In this document: positions 56,011 through 64,000 of the stretch, piece after piece
How the letters are laid out: each line of letters starts with the position of its first letter
Numbering within the stretch: position 1 is the first letter of the stretch
NCBI RefSeq assembly: GCF_009600885.1
Contig: NZ_VCLA01000105.1
Location: forward strand, 41,238 to 105,237
Direction: 5' to 3'
DNA length: 64,000 bases
Source: Streptomyces jumonjinensis
Lineage (GTDB): Bacteria > Actinomycetota > Actinomycetes > Streptomycetales > Streptomycetaceae
Position numbers and translations under genes: made by a program
The notes under the pieces: generated by a model
The model's database searches: none
Told to the model about the DNA's origin: nothing
Seen by the model: the letters and a program-made list of their open reading frames with translations, nothing else

Positions 56011-56094
56011 CGGACGCGTCGGTACGGCCGCCGCCAGGACGGCGGCCGTACCGTCATCCACCATGATCTGTGATGCCCCATATCGTCACGTTTC

Positions 56095-57918
56095 ATGGGA
56101 GAGGTCCGTTTGTTCAGCCCCAGCTCCACCGAAGTCGCGGTCGCCGCTTCCGGTACCGCCTCCCGCCCCGGGACGGGGCACGGCGCGAGCCGGGGCACGG
56201 TCCGTTCACGCCGCTCGGCCGCCTTCGCCGTCTGGTATCTGCGGGCGGTCACCTTCATCAACTTCCTGAGCGCCGTATGGGTCTCGCTCGGACAGGACGT
56301 CCGGCGCCACAACACCGACGACTACTTCACCCCCTATCTGCTGACGGCGGGCTTCGCCTCCGGCGTCCTCACCCTCTTCCTCGCGATCACCATGGGCCGC
56401 CGCAAACGGGCCGCGTGGATCCTCAACCTGGTGCTCGGCGGGCTCTTCCTGCTGCTCTTCGCCCTCGCCTTCGCCGCCGAACCCGGCATCCGCGAGCATG
56501 CCCAGAACTGGGTCTCCCTCGCGCTGACCTGTGCCTTCGTCATCGCGCTCGTACTGGGCCGAAGTGAGTTCTACGCGGTGGGCGACCGCTCCAACCCCCG
56601 GCTCGCCGCCGCCGTCGCGGCCGGCGGGCTGCTGGTCACCTCGCTGCTCGCGGCGCTGCTGGTGACCGCCGCCAACACGGCCACCGGCGGTTCCACGTTC
56701 CTGGAGCGCTGGCGCTACGGCGTCATGCGGCTGGTCTCGCTGGCCGCCGACGACTCCCGCTTCCCCGGCATCGCGACGCCCGGCTGGGTCGACGTCGTCG
56801 TCAACGGGGCCTCCACCGCGCTGCTGCTCGCGGTGGTCTACGCGGCCTTCCGCTCCCGCCGCGCCGTCGACCCGCTCACCGAGGACGACGAGGAACGGCT
56901 GCGCGCCCTGCTGGAGCGGCACGGCGACCGGGACTCGCTCGGCTACTTCGCGCTCCGCCGCGAGAAGAGCGTCGTGTGGTCGCCCACCGGCAAGGCCGCC
57001 GTCGCCTACCGGGTCGTCGGCGGGGTCGCCCTCGCCTCGGGGGACCCGATCGGCGACCCGGAGGCATGGCCCGGCGCGATCGCCCCCTGGCTCGCCGAGG
57101 CCCGCCGCCACGGCTGGATCCCGGCCGTGATGGGCGCGGGCGAGGAGGCCGGGACCGTCTACGCCCGGCATGGGCTGGACGCGCTGGAACTGGGGGACGA
57201 GGCGATCGTGGAGACCGCCGACTTCACCCTGGAGGGGCGGGCGATGCGGACCGTGCGCCAGGCGTACAACCGGGTCCGGCGGGCCGGCTACCGGGTACGG
57301 ATCCGCCGCCACGAACAGATCCCGCCCGAGGAGATGGAGCTGCTGCTCGCCCGCGCCGACGACTGGCGCGACGGCGCCACCGAACGCGGCTTCTCCATGG
57401 CGCTGGGCCGCCTCGGCGACCCGGCGGACGGCCGCTGCGTGATGCTGGAGTGCACCGACGCGGCGGGAGAGCTGCGGGCGGTGCTCAGCTTCGTGCCCTG
57501 GGGCCCGAAGGGGCTCTCCCTCGATCTGATGCGGCGCGACCGCGCCGGTGAGAACGGGCTGATGGAGTTCATGGTCATCGAGCTGCTGCGGGACGCGGCG
57601 GACCTCGGGATCACCCAGGTGTCGCTGAACTTCGCGATGTTCCGCTCCGTCTTCGAGCGCGGCTCCCGGCTGGGCGCGGGCCCGGTCCTGAGGCTCTGGC
57701 ACTCCCTGCTCAGCTTCTTCTCCCGCTGGTGGCAGATCGAGTCGCTCTACCGCGCCAACGCCAAGTACCGGCCCATCTGGGAACCGCGCTTCCTGCTCTT
57801 CGAGAAGAGCGCCGATCTGCTGCGCATCGGGATCGCCGCGGGCCGCGCCGAAGGCTTCCTGGAGGCCCCGGGGCTGCCCAAGTGGCTGCACCGCAGACAT
57901 CTGGAGAGCCGGCGGTGA
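56095..57918 (+). CDS. MprF-like phosphatidylglycerol aminoacyltransferase-domain protein
   Basis: 607 residues: about six membrane helices (about 45-270), then a soluble DUF2156 (phosphatidylglycerol lysyltransferase C-terminal-type) domain about 275-590 with paired GNAT folds. DDWRDGATERGFSMALGRL, LSFVPWGPKGLSLDLMRRD and NFAMFRSVFERGSRLG are characteristic. No lysyl-tRNA synthetase domain is attached, unlike LysX. It probably transfers an amino acid from tRNA to lipid, reducing surface charge (inference). A TTG at 56110 behind GGGAGAGG is an alternative start. Confidence 0.88.
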   Translation: MGEVRLFSPSSTEVAVAASGTASRPGTGHGASRGTVRSRRSAAFAVWYLRAVTFINFLSAVWVSLGQDVRRHNTDDYFTPYLLTAGFASGVLTLFLAITMGRRKRAAWILNLVLGGLFLLLFALAFAAEPGIREHAQNWVSLALTCAFVIALVLGRSEFYAVGDRSNPRLAAAVAAGGLLVTSLLAALLVTAANTATGGSTFLERWRYGVMRLVSLAADDSRFPGIATPGWVDVVVNGASTALLLAVVYAAFRSRRAVDPLTEDDEERLRALLERHGDRDSLGYFALRREKSVVWSPTGKAAVAYRVVGGVALASGDPIGDPEAWPGAIAPWLAEARRHGWIPAVMGAGEEAGTVYARHGLDALELGDEAIVETADFTLEGRAMRTVRQAYNRVRRAGYRVRIRRHEQIPPEEMELLLARADDWRDGATERGFSMALGRLGDPADGRCVMLECTDAAGELRAVLSFVPWGPKGLSLDLMRRDRAGENGLMEFMVIELLRDAADLGITQVSLNFAMFRSVFERGSRLGAGPVLRLWHSLLSFFSRWWQIESLYRANAKYRPIWEPRFLLFEKSADLLRIGIAAGRAEGFLEAPGLPKWLHRRHLESRR

Positions 57919-57966
57919 ACACCGCGCGACCGCGGCATTCACCGGCCGCGCGGTCGCGGTGTTCAC
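57915..57966. terminator. Palindrome containing both convergent stop codons
   Basis: GTGAACACCGCG (57915-57926) and its complement (57955-57966) each contain the TGA of one of the two convergent genes (57916-57918 and 57965-57963). Further partial pairing of CGACCGCGG/CCGCGCGGTCG lies inside. It should act as a bidirectional terminator. Confidence 0.7.
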
Positions 57967-58721
57967 CGCGACCGCGACCGCGCCGGCCGGTCGGGGGCGC
58001 CGCCGATCAGATCCTGGAATCTGCGGCGCGGCCGGTCCCAGCGGCGGTCGTGACGGTAGGACCGCAGCGCGGCCCGGGCGCGGGCACGGGGCCGTTCGCG
58101 GTAGCAGCGCCGGGCCCAGAGGGAGCCGGGCCGGGCCAGCCGCAGCGCGCCGAAGACCGCCACGAACGGGACGAGCGTGCCGATGAGCGCCATCCGCAGC
58201 TTGCCCTTGGCCAGGGTGATCAGTACGAGCACGAAGTTCAGCGCCAGGGTGAGCAGGAAGACGGTCCGGCTCTGGCGTTCCTCGGGGGTGAGCGTGTCGA
58301 CGCCGAGGGGCGAGAACCCGCCGAGCACCAGCGCCCCGAGCGCGATGGCGAGCACGACCACCTCCACGCTCTTGCGGCCCTCCTCGGTCCAGTACACGTC
58401 GTCGATGTGGACGATCAGCGCGAACTCGTCGAGGACCAGTCCCGCGCCCGCCCCGAACACGATCGCGAAACCGGCGGCGGCCAGGCCGTACTGTCCGCTG
58501 CCGGTCGCGCCGAAGCCGCCCACGACGGTGAGCACGACCCCCGGCACCACATGGTGGATGTGCAGACCGCCGGGGGTGATGTTCCGGAAGGGGCCGCGGC
58601 CGGCCCTGATCAGCCGGGTGACGGTACGGGTGACGGCGAAGGTGAGGACGAAGGAGGCGAGCGCCAGCAGCATGGGGAGCTTGCCCGGCTCGATGATGTT
58701 GTCGTAGAACCAGCGGCCCAT
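57963..58721 (-). CDS. Multi-pass membrane protein with HIHH motif
   Basis: 252-residue protein with about six membrane helices (about 15-40, 65-85, 88-108, 125-145, 160-185, 185-205) and a very basic tail (RERPRARARAALRSYRHD). GGLHIHHVVPG (about residues 50-60) and LDEFALIVHIDDVYW contain clustered His and Asp that could bind a metal. I know this as a widespread uncharacterised actinobacterial membrane family. ATG at 58721 has GGGAG eight bases upstream; an ATG five codons earlier (58736) is also possible. Confidence 0.8.
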   Translation of the reverse strand: MGRWFYDNIIEPGKLPMLLALASFVLTFAVTRTVTRLIRAGRGPFRNITPGGLHIHHVVPGVVLTVVGGFGATGSGQYGLAAAGFAIVFGAGAGLVLDEFALIVHIDDVYWTEEGRKSVEVVVLAIALGALVLGGFSPLGVDTLTPEERQSRTVFLLTLALNFVLVLITLAKGKLRMALIGTLVPFVAVFGALRLARPGSLWARRCYRERPRARARAALRSYRHDRRWDRPRRRFQDLIGGAPDRPARSRSR

Positions 58722-58826
58722 TGGAATTGCTCCCATTTGCTGCTCTTCACGCGGTATGCGCAACCTACCGTCCGGAGCGCCCGGGGACGGGCTACGCTTC
58801 GGCGGTGAGTTCGACGGCGGAGCGGT

Positions 58827-59630
58827 ATGGGTGAGATGAGCGGTACGACCGGGATACGTTTCGCCTTCGGCACACTGACCGTGCTGCCCGTCCGCGTCAC
58901 CCGCTGGGACCGGGACGCGGCCCGCGCCGGAATGCTCTGCGCCCCGCTGGCGGGTCTGGCGGTGGGTCTCGCCGCGGCGGCGGCCGGCGCGCTCCTCCTC
59001 CTGCTGGGCTCCGGGCCGCCGCTCGCCGCCGTGGCGACCGTCGCCGTACCGGCCGTGCTCACCCGGGGGCTCCATCTGGACGGACTCGCCGACACCGCCG
59101 ACGGGCTCGGCAGCGCGAAGCCCGCCGAGGACGCGCTGCACATCATGAAGCGTTCGGACATCGGCCCGTTCGGGGTGATCACCCTGCTCTTCGTGCTGCT
59201 GGCGCAGATCGCGGCGGTCGCCGAGCTGTACGGCGAGAGCTGGGCGCACGGCGCGCTCGCCGCGGTCCTCTCCGGGGTGACGGCCCGGCTCGCCCTCACC
59301 CTCGCCTCCCGGACCGGCGTCCCGGCCGCCCGGCCCGAGGGCCTCGGCGCCGCGGTCGCCGAAACCGTGCCCGTACGCACCGCACTGGCCGTGGCCGCCC
59401 TGGTGACGGCGGTGTGCGCGGGCGCGGGCGCTCTCCCGTACGCGGGCGGCGCGGGGTCCGCCGCCTGGGGCGCGGCCCAGTACGCGCTCGCGGTCCTGGC
59501 CGGGCTCATCGCGGCCCAACTGCTGCTGCGCCACTGCGTACGGCGCTTCGGCGGGGTCACCGGCGACGTGTTCGGCGCGCTGGCCGAGACGGCGGCGGCG
59601 GTCTCGCTGGCAGCGCTGGTACTGGGCTGA
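58827..59630 (+). CDS. cobS: Adenosylcobinamide-GDP ribazoletransferase
   Basis: 267-residue membrane enzyme performing the last step of cobalamin synthesis, joining adenosylcobinamide-GDP and ribazole. Diagnostic motifs: RGLHLDGLADTADGLGS, MKRSDIGPFGV and GGVTGDVFGAL; six or seven hydrophobic helices. It complements CobU and CobT encoded 3-5 kb upstream. ATG at 58827, with an ATG three codons in (MSGTTG) as an alternative. Confidence 0.95.
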   Translation: MGEMSGTTGIRFAFGTLTVLPVRVTRWDRDAARAGMLCAPLAGLAVGLAAAAAGALLLLLGSGPPLAAVATVAVPAVLTRGLHLDGLADTADGLGSAKPAEDALHIMKRSDIGPFGVITLLFVLLAQIAAVAELYGESWAHGALAAVLSGVTARLALTLASRTGVPAARPEGLGAAVAETVPVRTALAVAALVTAVCAGAGALPYAGGAGSAAWGAAQYALAVLAGLIAAQLLLRHCVRRFGGVTGDVFGALAETAAAVSLAALVLG

Positions 59631-59633
59631 CGC

Positions 59634-59659
59634 CGTGGCGCGGGCCCGCCCGCGCCACG
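59634..59659 (+). terminator. Hairpin terminator after cobS
   Basis: CGTGGCGCGGG (59634-59644) pairs perfectly over 11 bases with 59649-59659, loop CCCG. It starts four bases after the cobS stop. The rest of the gap up to 60042 has degenerate ACGGGACCAC/ACGGCACC repeats (59666-59715) and a Pro-coding-like shadow frame, but no gene I can support. Confidence 0.8.
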
Positions 59660-60042
59660 GCGGTACGGGACCACGGCACCACGGAGGCACGGGACCACAG
59701 CGGCACGGCACCGATCGAACCGGCGGGCGTGCGGATCCGTTTCAGCGGCGGACGGCCACCGCCCGTCCGAGTGGGTTCGGCGCCCGGCCGCTGCCGGGCC
59801 GGGCCGGACGCCCGCCGCGCCGTCCAGCCGGGAGAGGCCGCAACCCCGGCCCCGCCCGCGGCAGTTCGGGGGGCGTACGCTCTTCGCCCCGGCCGCCCGG
59901 CGGACTCCGCCCAGGGGTGAACGGCCGCCGCTGTGAACGAGGCCGGTACCCGCGCGTACGCTTTCCCAGGGCGGGATGTCGACCTATCCCCTTCAACGGC
60001 CCCAAAGGCCCTGGAACTCAACGGAAGCGAGATTTCACCACC

Positions 60043-61557
60043 GTGACTGCTCTCACTCTCAGCACCGCCGGCGCCGCGACGCTGCGCGCGGACGCCATCG
60101 TCGTCGGTGTGGCGAAGGGCGCCAGGGGCCCGGTCGTCGCGCCCGGCGCGGAAGCTGTGGACACCGCGTTCGACGGAAAGCTCGCCGCCGTACTGGAGAC
60201 CCTCGGGGCCACCGGCGCCGAGGGCGAGGTGACCAAGCTCCCCTCGCCGTCCGGCATCAAGGCCCCGGTCGTGCTCGCGGTCGGTCTCGGGACCGTGCCG
60301 GAGCAGGACCACGCCTTCGCCGCCGAGACCCTGCGCCGGGCCGCCGGAACCGCCTCCCGGGTGCTCGCCGGAGCGAAGAAGGCCGCCTTCGCGCTGCCGA
60401 TCGAGGCGTCCGAGGACGCCGAGGCCATCGCCGAGGGCGCGCTGCTGGGGGCGTACGCCTTCACCGCCTACCAGAGCGGTGACCGCAAGGACGCCAAGGC
60501 CCCGCTCGCCGAGGTCGCCCTGCTCGGCGCCAAGCCGCGCGACAAGGCGTACAAGGCCGCCGCCGAGCGCGCTCTCGCGGTCACCGAGGAGCTGAACCGC
60601 GCCCGTGACCTGATCAACACCCCGCCGAACGGCCTCACCCCCGAGATCTTCGCGAACCTGGCCGCCGCCGCGGGCAAGGAGCACGGTCTCAAGGTCCAGA
60701 TCCTCGATGAGAAGGCGCTGGTCAAGGGCGGCTTCGGCGGCATCGCCGGCGTCGGCCAGGGCTCGGAGAACCCGCCGCGCCTGGTGAAGCTGACCTACAC
60801 CCACTCCAAGGACGCCAAGACGCTCGCCCTGGTCGGCAAGGGCATCACCTACGACTCGGGCGGCATCTCGCTGAAGCCGGCCGGCCACAACGAGACGATG
60901 AAGTGCGACATGAGCGGCGCCGCCGCCGTGTTCGCGGCCGTCATCGCCGTCGCGCGGCTGGGCCTCGCGGTCAATGTCACCGGCTGGCTCGCGCTCGCCG
61001 AGAACATGCCCTCGGGCACGGCCATCCGCCCCGGCGACGTACTGCGGATGTACAGCGGCAAGACGGTCGAGGTGCTCAACACCGACGCCGAGGGCCGGCT
61101 GGTGCTGGCGGACGCGCTGTGGAAGGCGTCCGAGGAGAAGCCGGACGCCATCGTGGACGTCGCCACCCTGACCGGCGCGATGGTGGTCGCGCTCGGCAAC
61201 CGCACCTTCGGCGTCATGTCCAACGACGAGGCGTTCCGCACCGCGATCCACGAGACCGCCGAGGAGGTCGGCGAGCAGTCCTGGCCGATGCCGCTCCCGG
61301 CCGATCTGCGCAAGGGCATGGACTCCCCCACCGCCGACATCGCCAACATGGGCGAGCGGATGGGCGGCGGCCTGGTGGCCGGTCTCTTCCTCCAGGAGTT
61401 CGTGGGCGAGGGCATCACCTGGGCGCACCTGGACATCGCGGGCCCGGCGTTCCACGAGAGCGCGCCGTTCGGCTACACCCCCAAGGGCGGCACCGGCTCC
61501 TCGGTGCGCACCCTGGTGCGGCTGGCGGAGCGGATCGCGGCGGGCGACCTCGGCTGA
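60043..61557 (+). CDS. pepA: Leucyl aminopeptidase (M17)
   Basis: 504-residue hexameric metallo-aminopeptidase. The N-terminal half (about 1-180) is the regulatory macro-like domain; the C-terminal half has GKGITYDSGGISLKP, the M17 signature NTDAEGRLVLAD, and metal ligands in KCDMSGAAA and AMVVALGNRT. It removes N-terminal residues in peptide recycling. GTG at 60043; upstream frames starting at 59635 are not part of the protein. ATG-like GGAAGCGAG lies 14-22 bases before the start as a weak ribosome site. Confidence 0.96.
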   Translation: MTALTLSTAGAATLRADAIVVGVAKGARGPVVAPGAEAVDTAFDGKLAAVLETLGATGAEGEVTKLPSPSGIKAPVVLAVGLGTVPEQDHAFAAETLRRAAGTASRVLAGAKKAAFALPIEASEDAEAIAEGALLGAYAFTAYQSGDRKDAKAPLAEVALLGAKPRDKAYKAAAERALAVTEELNRARDLINTPPNGLTPEIFANLAAAAGKEHGLKVQILDEKALVKGGFGGIAGVGQGSENPPRLVKLTYTHSKDAKTLALVGKGITYDSGGISLKPAGHNETMKCDMSGAAAVFAAVIAVARLGLAVNVTGWLALAENMPSGTAIRPGDVLRMYSGKTVEVLNTDAEGRLVLADALWKASEEKPDAIVDVATLTGAMVVALGNRTFGVMSNDEAFRTAIHETAEEVGEQSWPMPLPADLRKGMDSPTADIANMGERMGGGLVAGLFLQEFVGEGITWAHLDIAGPAFHESAPFGYTPKGGTGSSVRTLVRLAERIAAGDLG

Positions 61558-61570
61558 GGCCGCTCCCGTA

Positions 61571-61618
61571 CCGCATGGACACGGCCCCGGGCCCGCCCCC
61601 GGGGCCGTATCCATGCGG
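61571..61618 (+). terminator. Hairpin terminator after pepA
   Basis: Arms 61571-61591 and 61598-61618 pair over 21 bases with one A-C mismatch and a six-base loop. It begins 14 bases after the pepA stop. The rest of the gap to 61937 is a promoter region for lpdA: AATTCAATGG, AATTCGATGG and AATCAGCCGG repeat at 61680-61709 in an AT-rich patch; no gene is seen. Confidence 0.9.
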
Positions 61619-61937
61619 TCACCCAGGCGGTCACCGGCCGGCAGCCCGTTCGCTGTCGATGAAATGCCCGTTTCAGTGAAATTCAATGGAATTCGATGGA
61701 ATCAGCCGGGCTCTCCGGGCGTTCCCACGGACCGGTGGCCCATGGGGTGATCGATCAGACGCTCCCAGACACCGGCCCCGCGTCCCGTCTTTCCGCAACA
61801 AGTGCAAAGATGGGTCCTCGGCAGGACAGGGCCCGACCGAAGGGCCGACGAGACATCGGCCGCACACCAGCCGAACGGCCGGTTCCCCCGGGTGAGGGGA
61901 CCCCCGGCGACCGGCGCACATGCATGGAGGACGTGAC

Positions 61938-63326
61938 GTGGCGAACGACGCCAGCACCGTTTTCGACCTAGTGATCCTCGGCGGCGGTAGCGGCGGTTAC
62001 GCTGCGGCGCTGCGCGGAGCTCAGCTGGGCCTGGACGTCGCCCTGATCGAGAAGGACAAGCTCGGCGGCACCTGCCTGCACTACGGCTGCATCCCCACCA
62101 AGGCTCTGCTGCACGCCGGCGAGATCGCCGACCAGGCCCGTGAGTCGGAGCAGTTCGGCGTCCGCGCCACCTTCGAGGGCATCGACGTCGCCGCCGTACA
62201 CAAGTACAAGAACGAGGTGATCTCGGGCCTGTACAAGGGGCTCCAGGGTCTGATCGCCTCCCGCAAGATCACCGTCATCGAGGGCGCGGGCCGGCTGTCG
62301 TCGCCCACCTCGGTCGACGTCAACGGTCAGCGGGTCCAGGGCCGCCACATCCTGCTGGCCACCGGCTCCGTGCCGAAGTCGCTGCCGGGCCTGGAGATCG
62401 ACGGCAACCGCATCATCTCCTCCGACCACGCGCTGACGCTGGACCGCGTGCCGCAGTCCGCGATCGTGCTGGGCGGCGGCGTGATCGGCGTCGAGTTCGC
62501 CTCCGCGTGGAAGTCCTTCGGGGCCGACGTCACCGTCATCGAGGGCCTGAAGCACCTGGTCCCGGTGGAGGACGAGAACAGCTCCAAGCTTCTTGAGCGC
62601 GCCTTCCGCAAGCGCGGCATCAAGTTCAACCTGGGCACCTTCTTCGAGAAGGCCGAGTACACCCAGGACGGCGTCCGGGTCACCCTCGCGGACGGCAAGA
62701 CCTTCGAGGCCGAGGTGCTGCTGGTCGCGGTCGGCCGCGGCCCGGTCTCCGCCGGTCTCGGCTACGAGGAGCAGGGCGTCGCGATGGACCGCGGCTATGT
62801 CCTGGTCGACGAGTACATGCGGACCAATGTCCCCACCGTCTCCGCGGTCGGCGACCTGGTGCCCACCCTCCAGCTCGCGCACGTCGGCTTCGCCGAGGGC
62901 ATCCTGGTGGCGGAGCGGCTCGCCGGGCTGAACCCCGTGCCGGTCGACTACGACGGTGTGCCCCGGGTGACCTACTGCCACCCCGAGGTCGCCTCCGTGG
63001 GCGTCACCGAGGCCAGGGCCAAGGAGCTCTACGGCGCGGACAAGGTCGTCGCCCTCAAGTACAACCTCGGCGGCAACGGCAAGAGCAAGATCCTGAAGAC
63101 CCAGGGCGAGATCAAGCTCGTCCAGGTCAAGGATGGTGCCGTGGTCGGCGTCCACATGGTCGGTGACCGGATGGGCGAGCAGATCGGCGAGGCTCAGCTC
63201 ATCTACAACTGGGAAGCTCTGCCGGCCGAGGTCGCGCAGCTCATCCACGCGCACCCGACCCAGAACGAGGCGCTCGGCGAGGCCCATCTCGCCCTCGCGG
63301 GCAAGCCTCTGCACGCCCATGACTGA
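61938..63326 (+). CDS. lpdA: Dihydrolipoyl dehydrogenase
   Basis: 462-residue flavoprotein E3 of the 2-oxo acid dehydrogenase complexes. FAD motif GGGSGGYAAALRG; redox-active disulfide GGTCLHYGCIPTKA; NAD motif VLGGGVIGVEFAS; second FAD segment AVGDLVPTLQLAHVG; dimer-interface HAHPTQNEALGE. GTG start with GGAGG seven bases upstream; a longer frame from 61920 adds only six residues. It precedes the E2 gene by 101 bases on the same strand, so they likely form an operon. Confidence 0.97.
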   Translation: MANDASTVFDLVILGGGSGGYAAALRGAQLGLDVALIEKDKLGGTCLHYGCIPTKALLHAGEIADQARESEQFGVRATFEGIDVAAVHKYKNEVISGLYKGLQGLIASRKITVIEGAGRLSSPTSVDVNGQRVQGRHILLATGSVPKSLPGLEIDGNRIISSDHALTLDRVPQSAIVLGGGVIGVEFASAWKSFGADVTVIEGLKHLVPVEDENSSKLLERAFRKRGIKFNLGTFFEKAEYTQDGVRVTLADGKTFEAEVLLVAVGRGPVSAGLGYEEQGVAMDRGYVLVDEYMRTNVPTVSAVGDLVPTLQLAHVGFAEGILVAERLAGLNPVPVDYDGVPRVTYCHPEVASVGVTEARAKELYGADKVVALKYNLGGNGKSKILKTQGEIKLVQVKDGAVVGVHMVGDRMGEQIGEAQLIYNWEALPAEVAQLIHAHPTQNEALGEAHLALAGKPLHAHD

Positions 63327-63427
63327 GCAGTCCGAGCCCCTCGGGCACGCCGACCACTTCCGCACTTCCTCTCCGCTCGCGCTTCGCTTGAGCTGGGGAG
63401 ATCCCACCGTTAGGAGCAACTGAAACC

Positions 63428-64000
63428 ATGTCGGTTTCCGTAACCCTTCCGGCGCTCGGCGAGAGCGTCACCGAGGGCACTGTCACCCGCTGGCTGAAGG
63501 CCGAGGGCGAGCGCGTCGAGGCCGACGAGCCGTTGCTGGAGGTCTCGACCGACAAGGTCGACACCGAGATCCCCGCCCCCGCCTCCGGCATCCTGGCGTC
63601 CATCAAGGTCGCTGAGGACGAGACGGTGGAGGTCGGCGCCGAGCTGGCCGTCATCGACGACGGTTCGGGCACGCCCGTGGCCGCTCCGGCTCCCGCCGCC
63701 GCCGAGGCTCCGGCCGCCGCTCCGGCTCCGGCCCCGGTCCAGGAGGCTCCGGCCGCCCCGGCTCCCGCGCCGGTCCAGGAGGCCCCCACGGCCGCCGTCC
63801 CCGCCGCCCCTGCCGCCCCCGTCGTCCAGGAGGCTGCTCCGGCCGGTGGCGCCGTGGGCACGGACGTGGTCCTTCCGGCGCTCGGCGAGAGCGTCACCGA
63901 GGGCACCGTCACCCGCTGGCTGAAGGAGGTCGGCGAGTCGGTCGAGGCCGATGAGCCGCTGCTGGAGGTCTCGACCGACAAGGTCGACACCGAGATCCCC
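63428..64000 (+). CDS. sucB: 2-oxoglutarate dehydrogenase E2 (partial, runs off window)
   Basis: First 191 codons of the dihydrolipoyl succinyltransferase. Two lipoyl domains are visible, at about 1-80 and 140-191+, each with [18 protein letters not shown] and the lipoyl-Lys in [12 protein letters not shown]. They are joined by an Ala/Pro-rich swinging arm. Actinobacterial E2 proteins often carry two or three such domains; the catalytic core lies beyond the window. ATG with AGGAG at 63412-63416. Follows lpdA, so the E2-E3 pair sits together. Confidence 0.95.
   Translation, partial: MSVSVTLPALGESVTEGTVTRWLKAEGERVEADEPLLEVSTDKVDTEIPAPASGILASIKVAEDETVEVGAELAVIDDGSGTPVAAPAPAAAEAPAAAPAPAPVQEAPAAPAPAPVQEAPTAAVPAAPAAPVVQEAAPAGGAVGTDVVLPALGESVTEGTVTRWLKEVGESVEADEPLLEVSTDKVDTEIP

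Noticed and set aside
53242..56064. 940-residue minus-strand frame
   Set aside because: Shadow of cobU and cobT; only the final 68 codons, with their own ATG and ribosome site, look real.
59740..60000. Cobalamin riboswitch near the cob genes
   Set aside because: No B12-box sequence or its characteristic stems were found in the gaps near cobU, cobT or cobS.
59635..60042. N-terminal extension of pepA from 59635
   Set aside because: The extension is Arg/Pro/Gly low-complexity sequence, includes the cobS terminator, and is not part of the M17 family.

Overview
The window comes from a very high-GC actinobacterial chromosome, most likely Streptomyces or a close relative. Codon third positions are almost all G or C. 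GTG starts are frequent and TTG starts occasional, and several genes look leaderless. Family content and order (ROK glucokinase, qcrCAB/cta cluster, nadA, pspA, pepA-lpd-sucB) match, from memory, the conserved core of Streptomyces coelicolor around SCO2126-SCO2181. No transposase, phage gene, tRNA, rRNA or CRISPR array was seen; this is core chromosome with lineage-specific repeats between genes.

Layout. 1-4.6 kb: glucokinase, a DUF5304 protein, an ArsA-like ATPase coupled to an SRPBCC protein, and a metallophosphoesterase, all on the minus strand. 4.6-11.3 kb: long-chain acyl-CoA synthetase, cholesterol oxidase, a PimB'-type glycosyltransferase and a GT87 membrane glycosyltransferase, followed by a ~170-bp tandem repeat. 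11.3-16.7 kb: gluzincin lipoprotein, two paralogous NlpC/P60 hydrolases (one behind a leader resembling a c-di-AMP riboswitch) and a NYN-domain protein. 16.7-20.8 kb: zinc-ribbon protein, rhomboid protease coupled to a lone Lrp/AsnC ligand-binding domain, and an operon of an acidic secreted protein, sensor kinase and OmpR-type regulator. 20.9-25.2 kb: SLC13 permease, glycerate kinase with an apparently frameshifted end, and a class V PLP enzyme behind a SAM-IV riboswitch and a short upstream ORF.

25.4-36.0 kb: trpD, then the aerobic respiratory chain: ctaE-qcrC-qcrA-qcrB and ctaC-ctaD-ctaF, all minus strand with 4-base overlaps. A lone receiver protein and an L,D-transpeptidase lipoprotein sit between the two halves. 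36.0-44.5 kb: repeats, a cysteine desulfurase-TusA fusion, PfkB-family kinase, a secreted protein, ErpA-type Fe-S carrier, quinolinate synthase NadA and a Bcr/CflA exporter. 44.5-49.1 kb: a large palindrome, a NarL-type two-component system, and the PspA-PspAA envelope-stress pair. 49.1-57.9 kb: methyltransferase, ABC exporter, HtrA-like lipoprotein protease, an MBL-CobU fusion, CobT and an MprF-like membrane protein. 57.9-64 kb: HxHH membrane protein, CobS, leucyl aminopeptidase, dihydrolipoamide dehydrogenase and the start of the 2-oxo acid dehydrogenase E2 gene, which runs off the window.

Themes: central carbon and respiration (glk, glycerate kinase, qcr/cta, lpd/sucB), sulfur and Fe-S supply (two PLP enzymes, ErpA, NadA as an Fe-S client), late cobalamin assembly (CobU, CobT, CobS) and cell-envelope remodelling and stress (NlpC/P60, L,D-transpeptidase, PspA, MprF-like, HtrA). 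The strongest non-coding find is the SAM-IV riboswitch at 25101-25220 followed by a six-codon ORF with a consensus ribosome-binding site.
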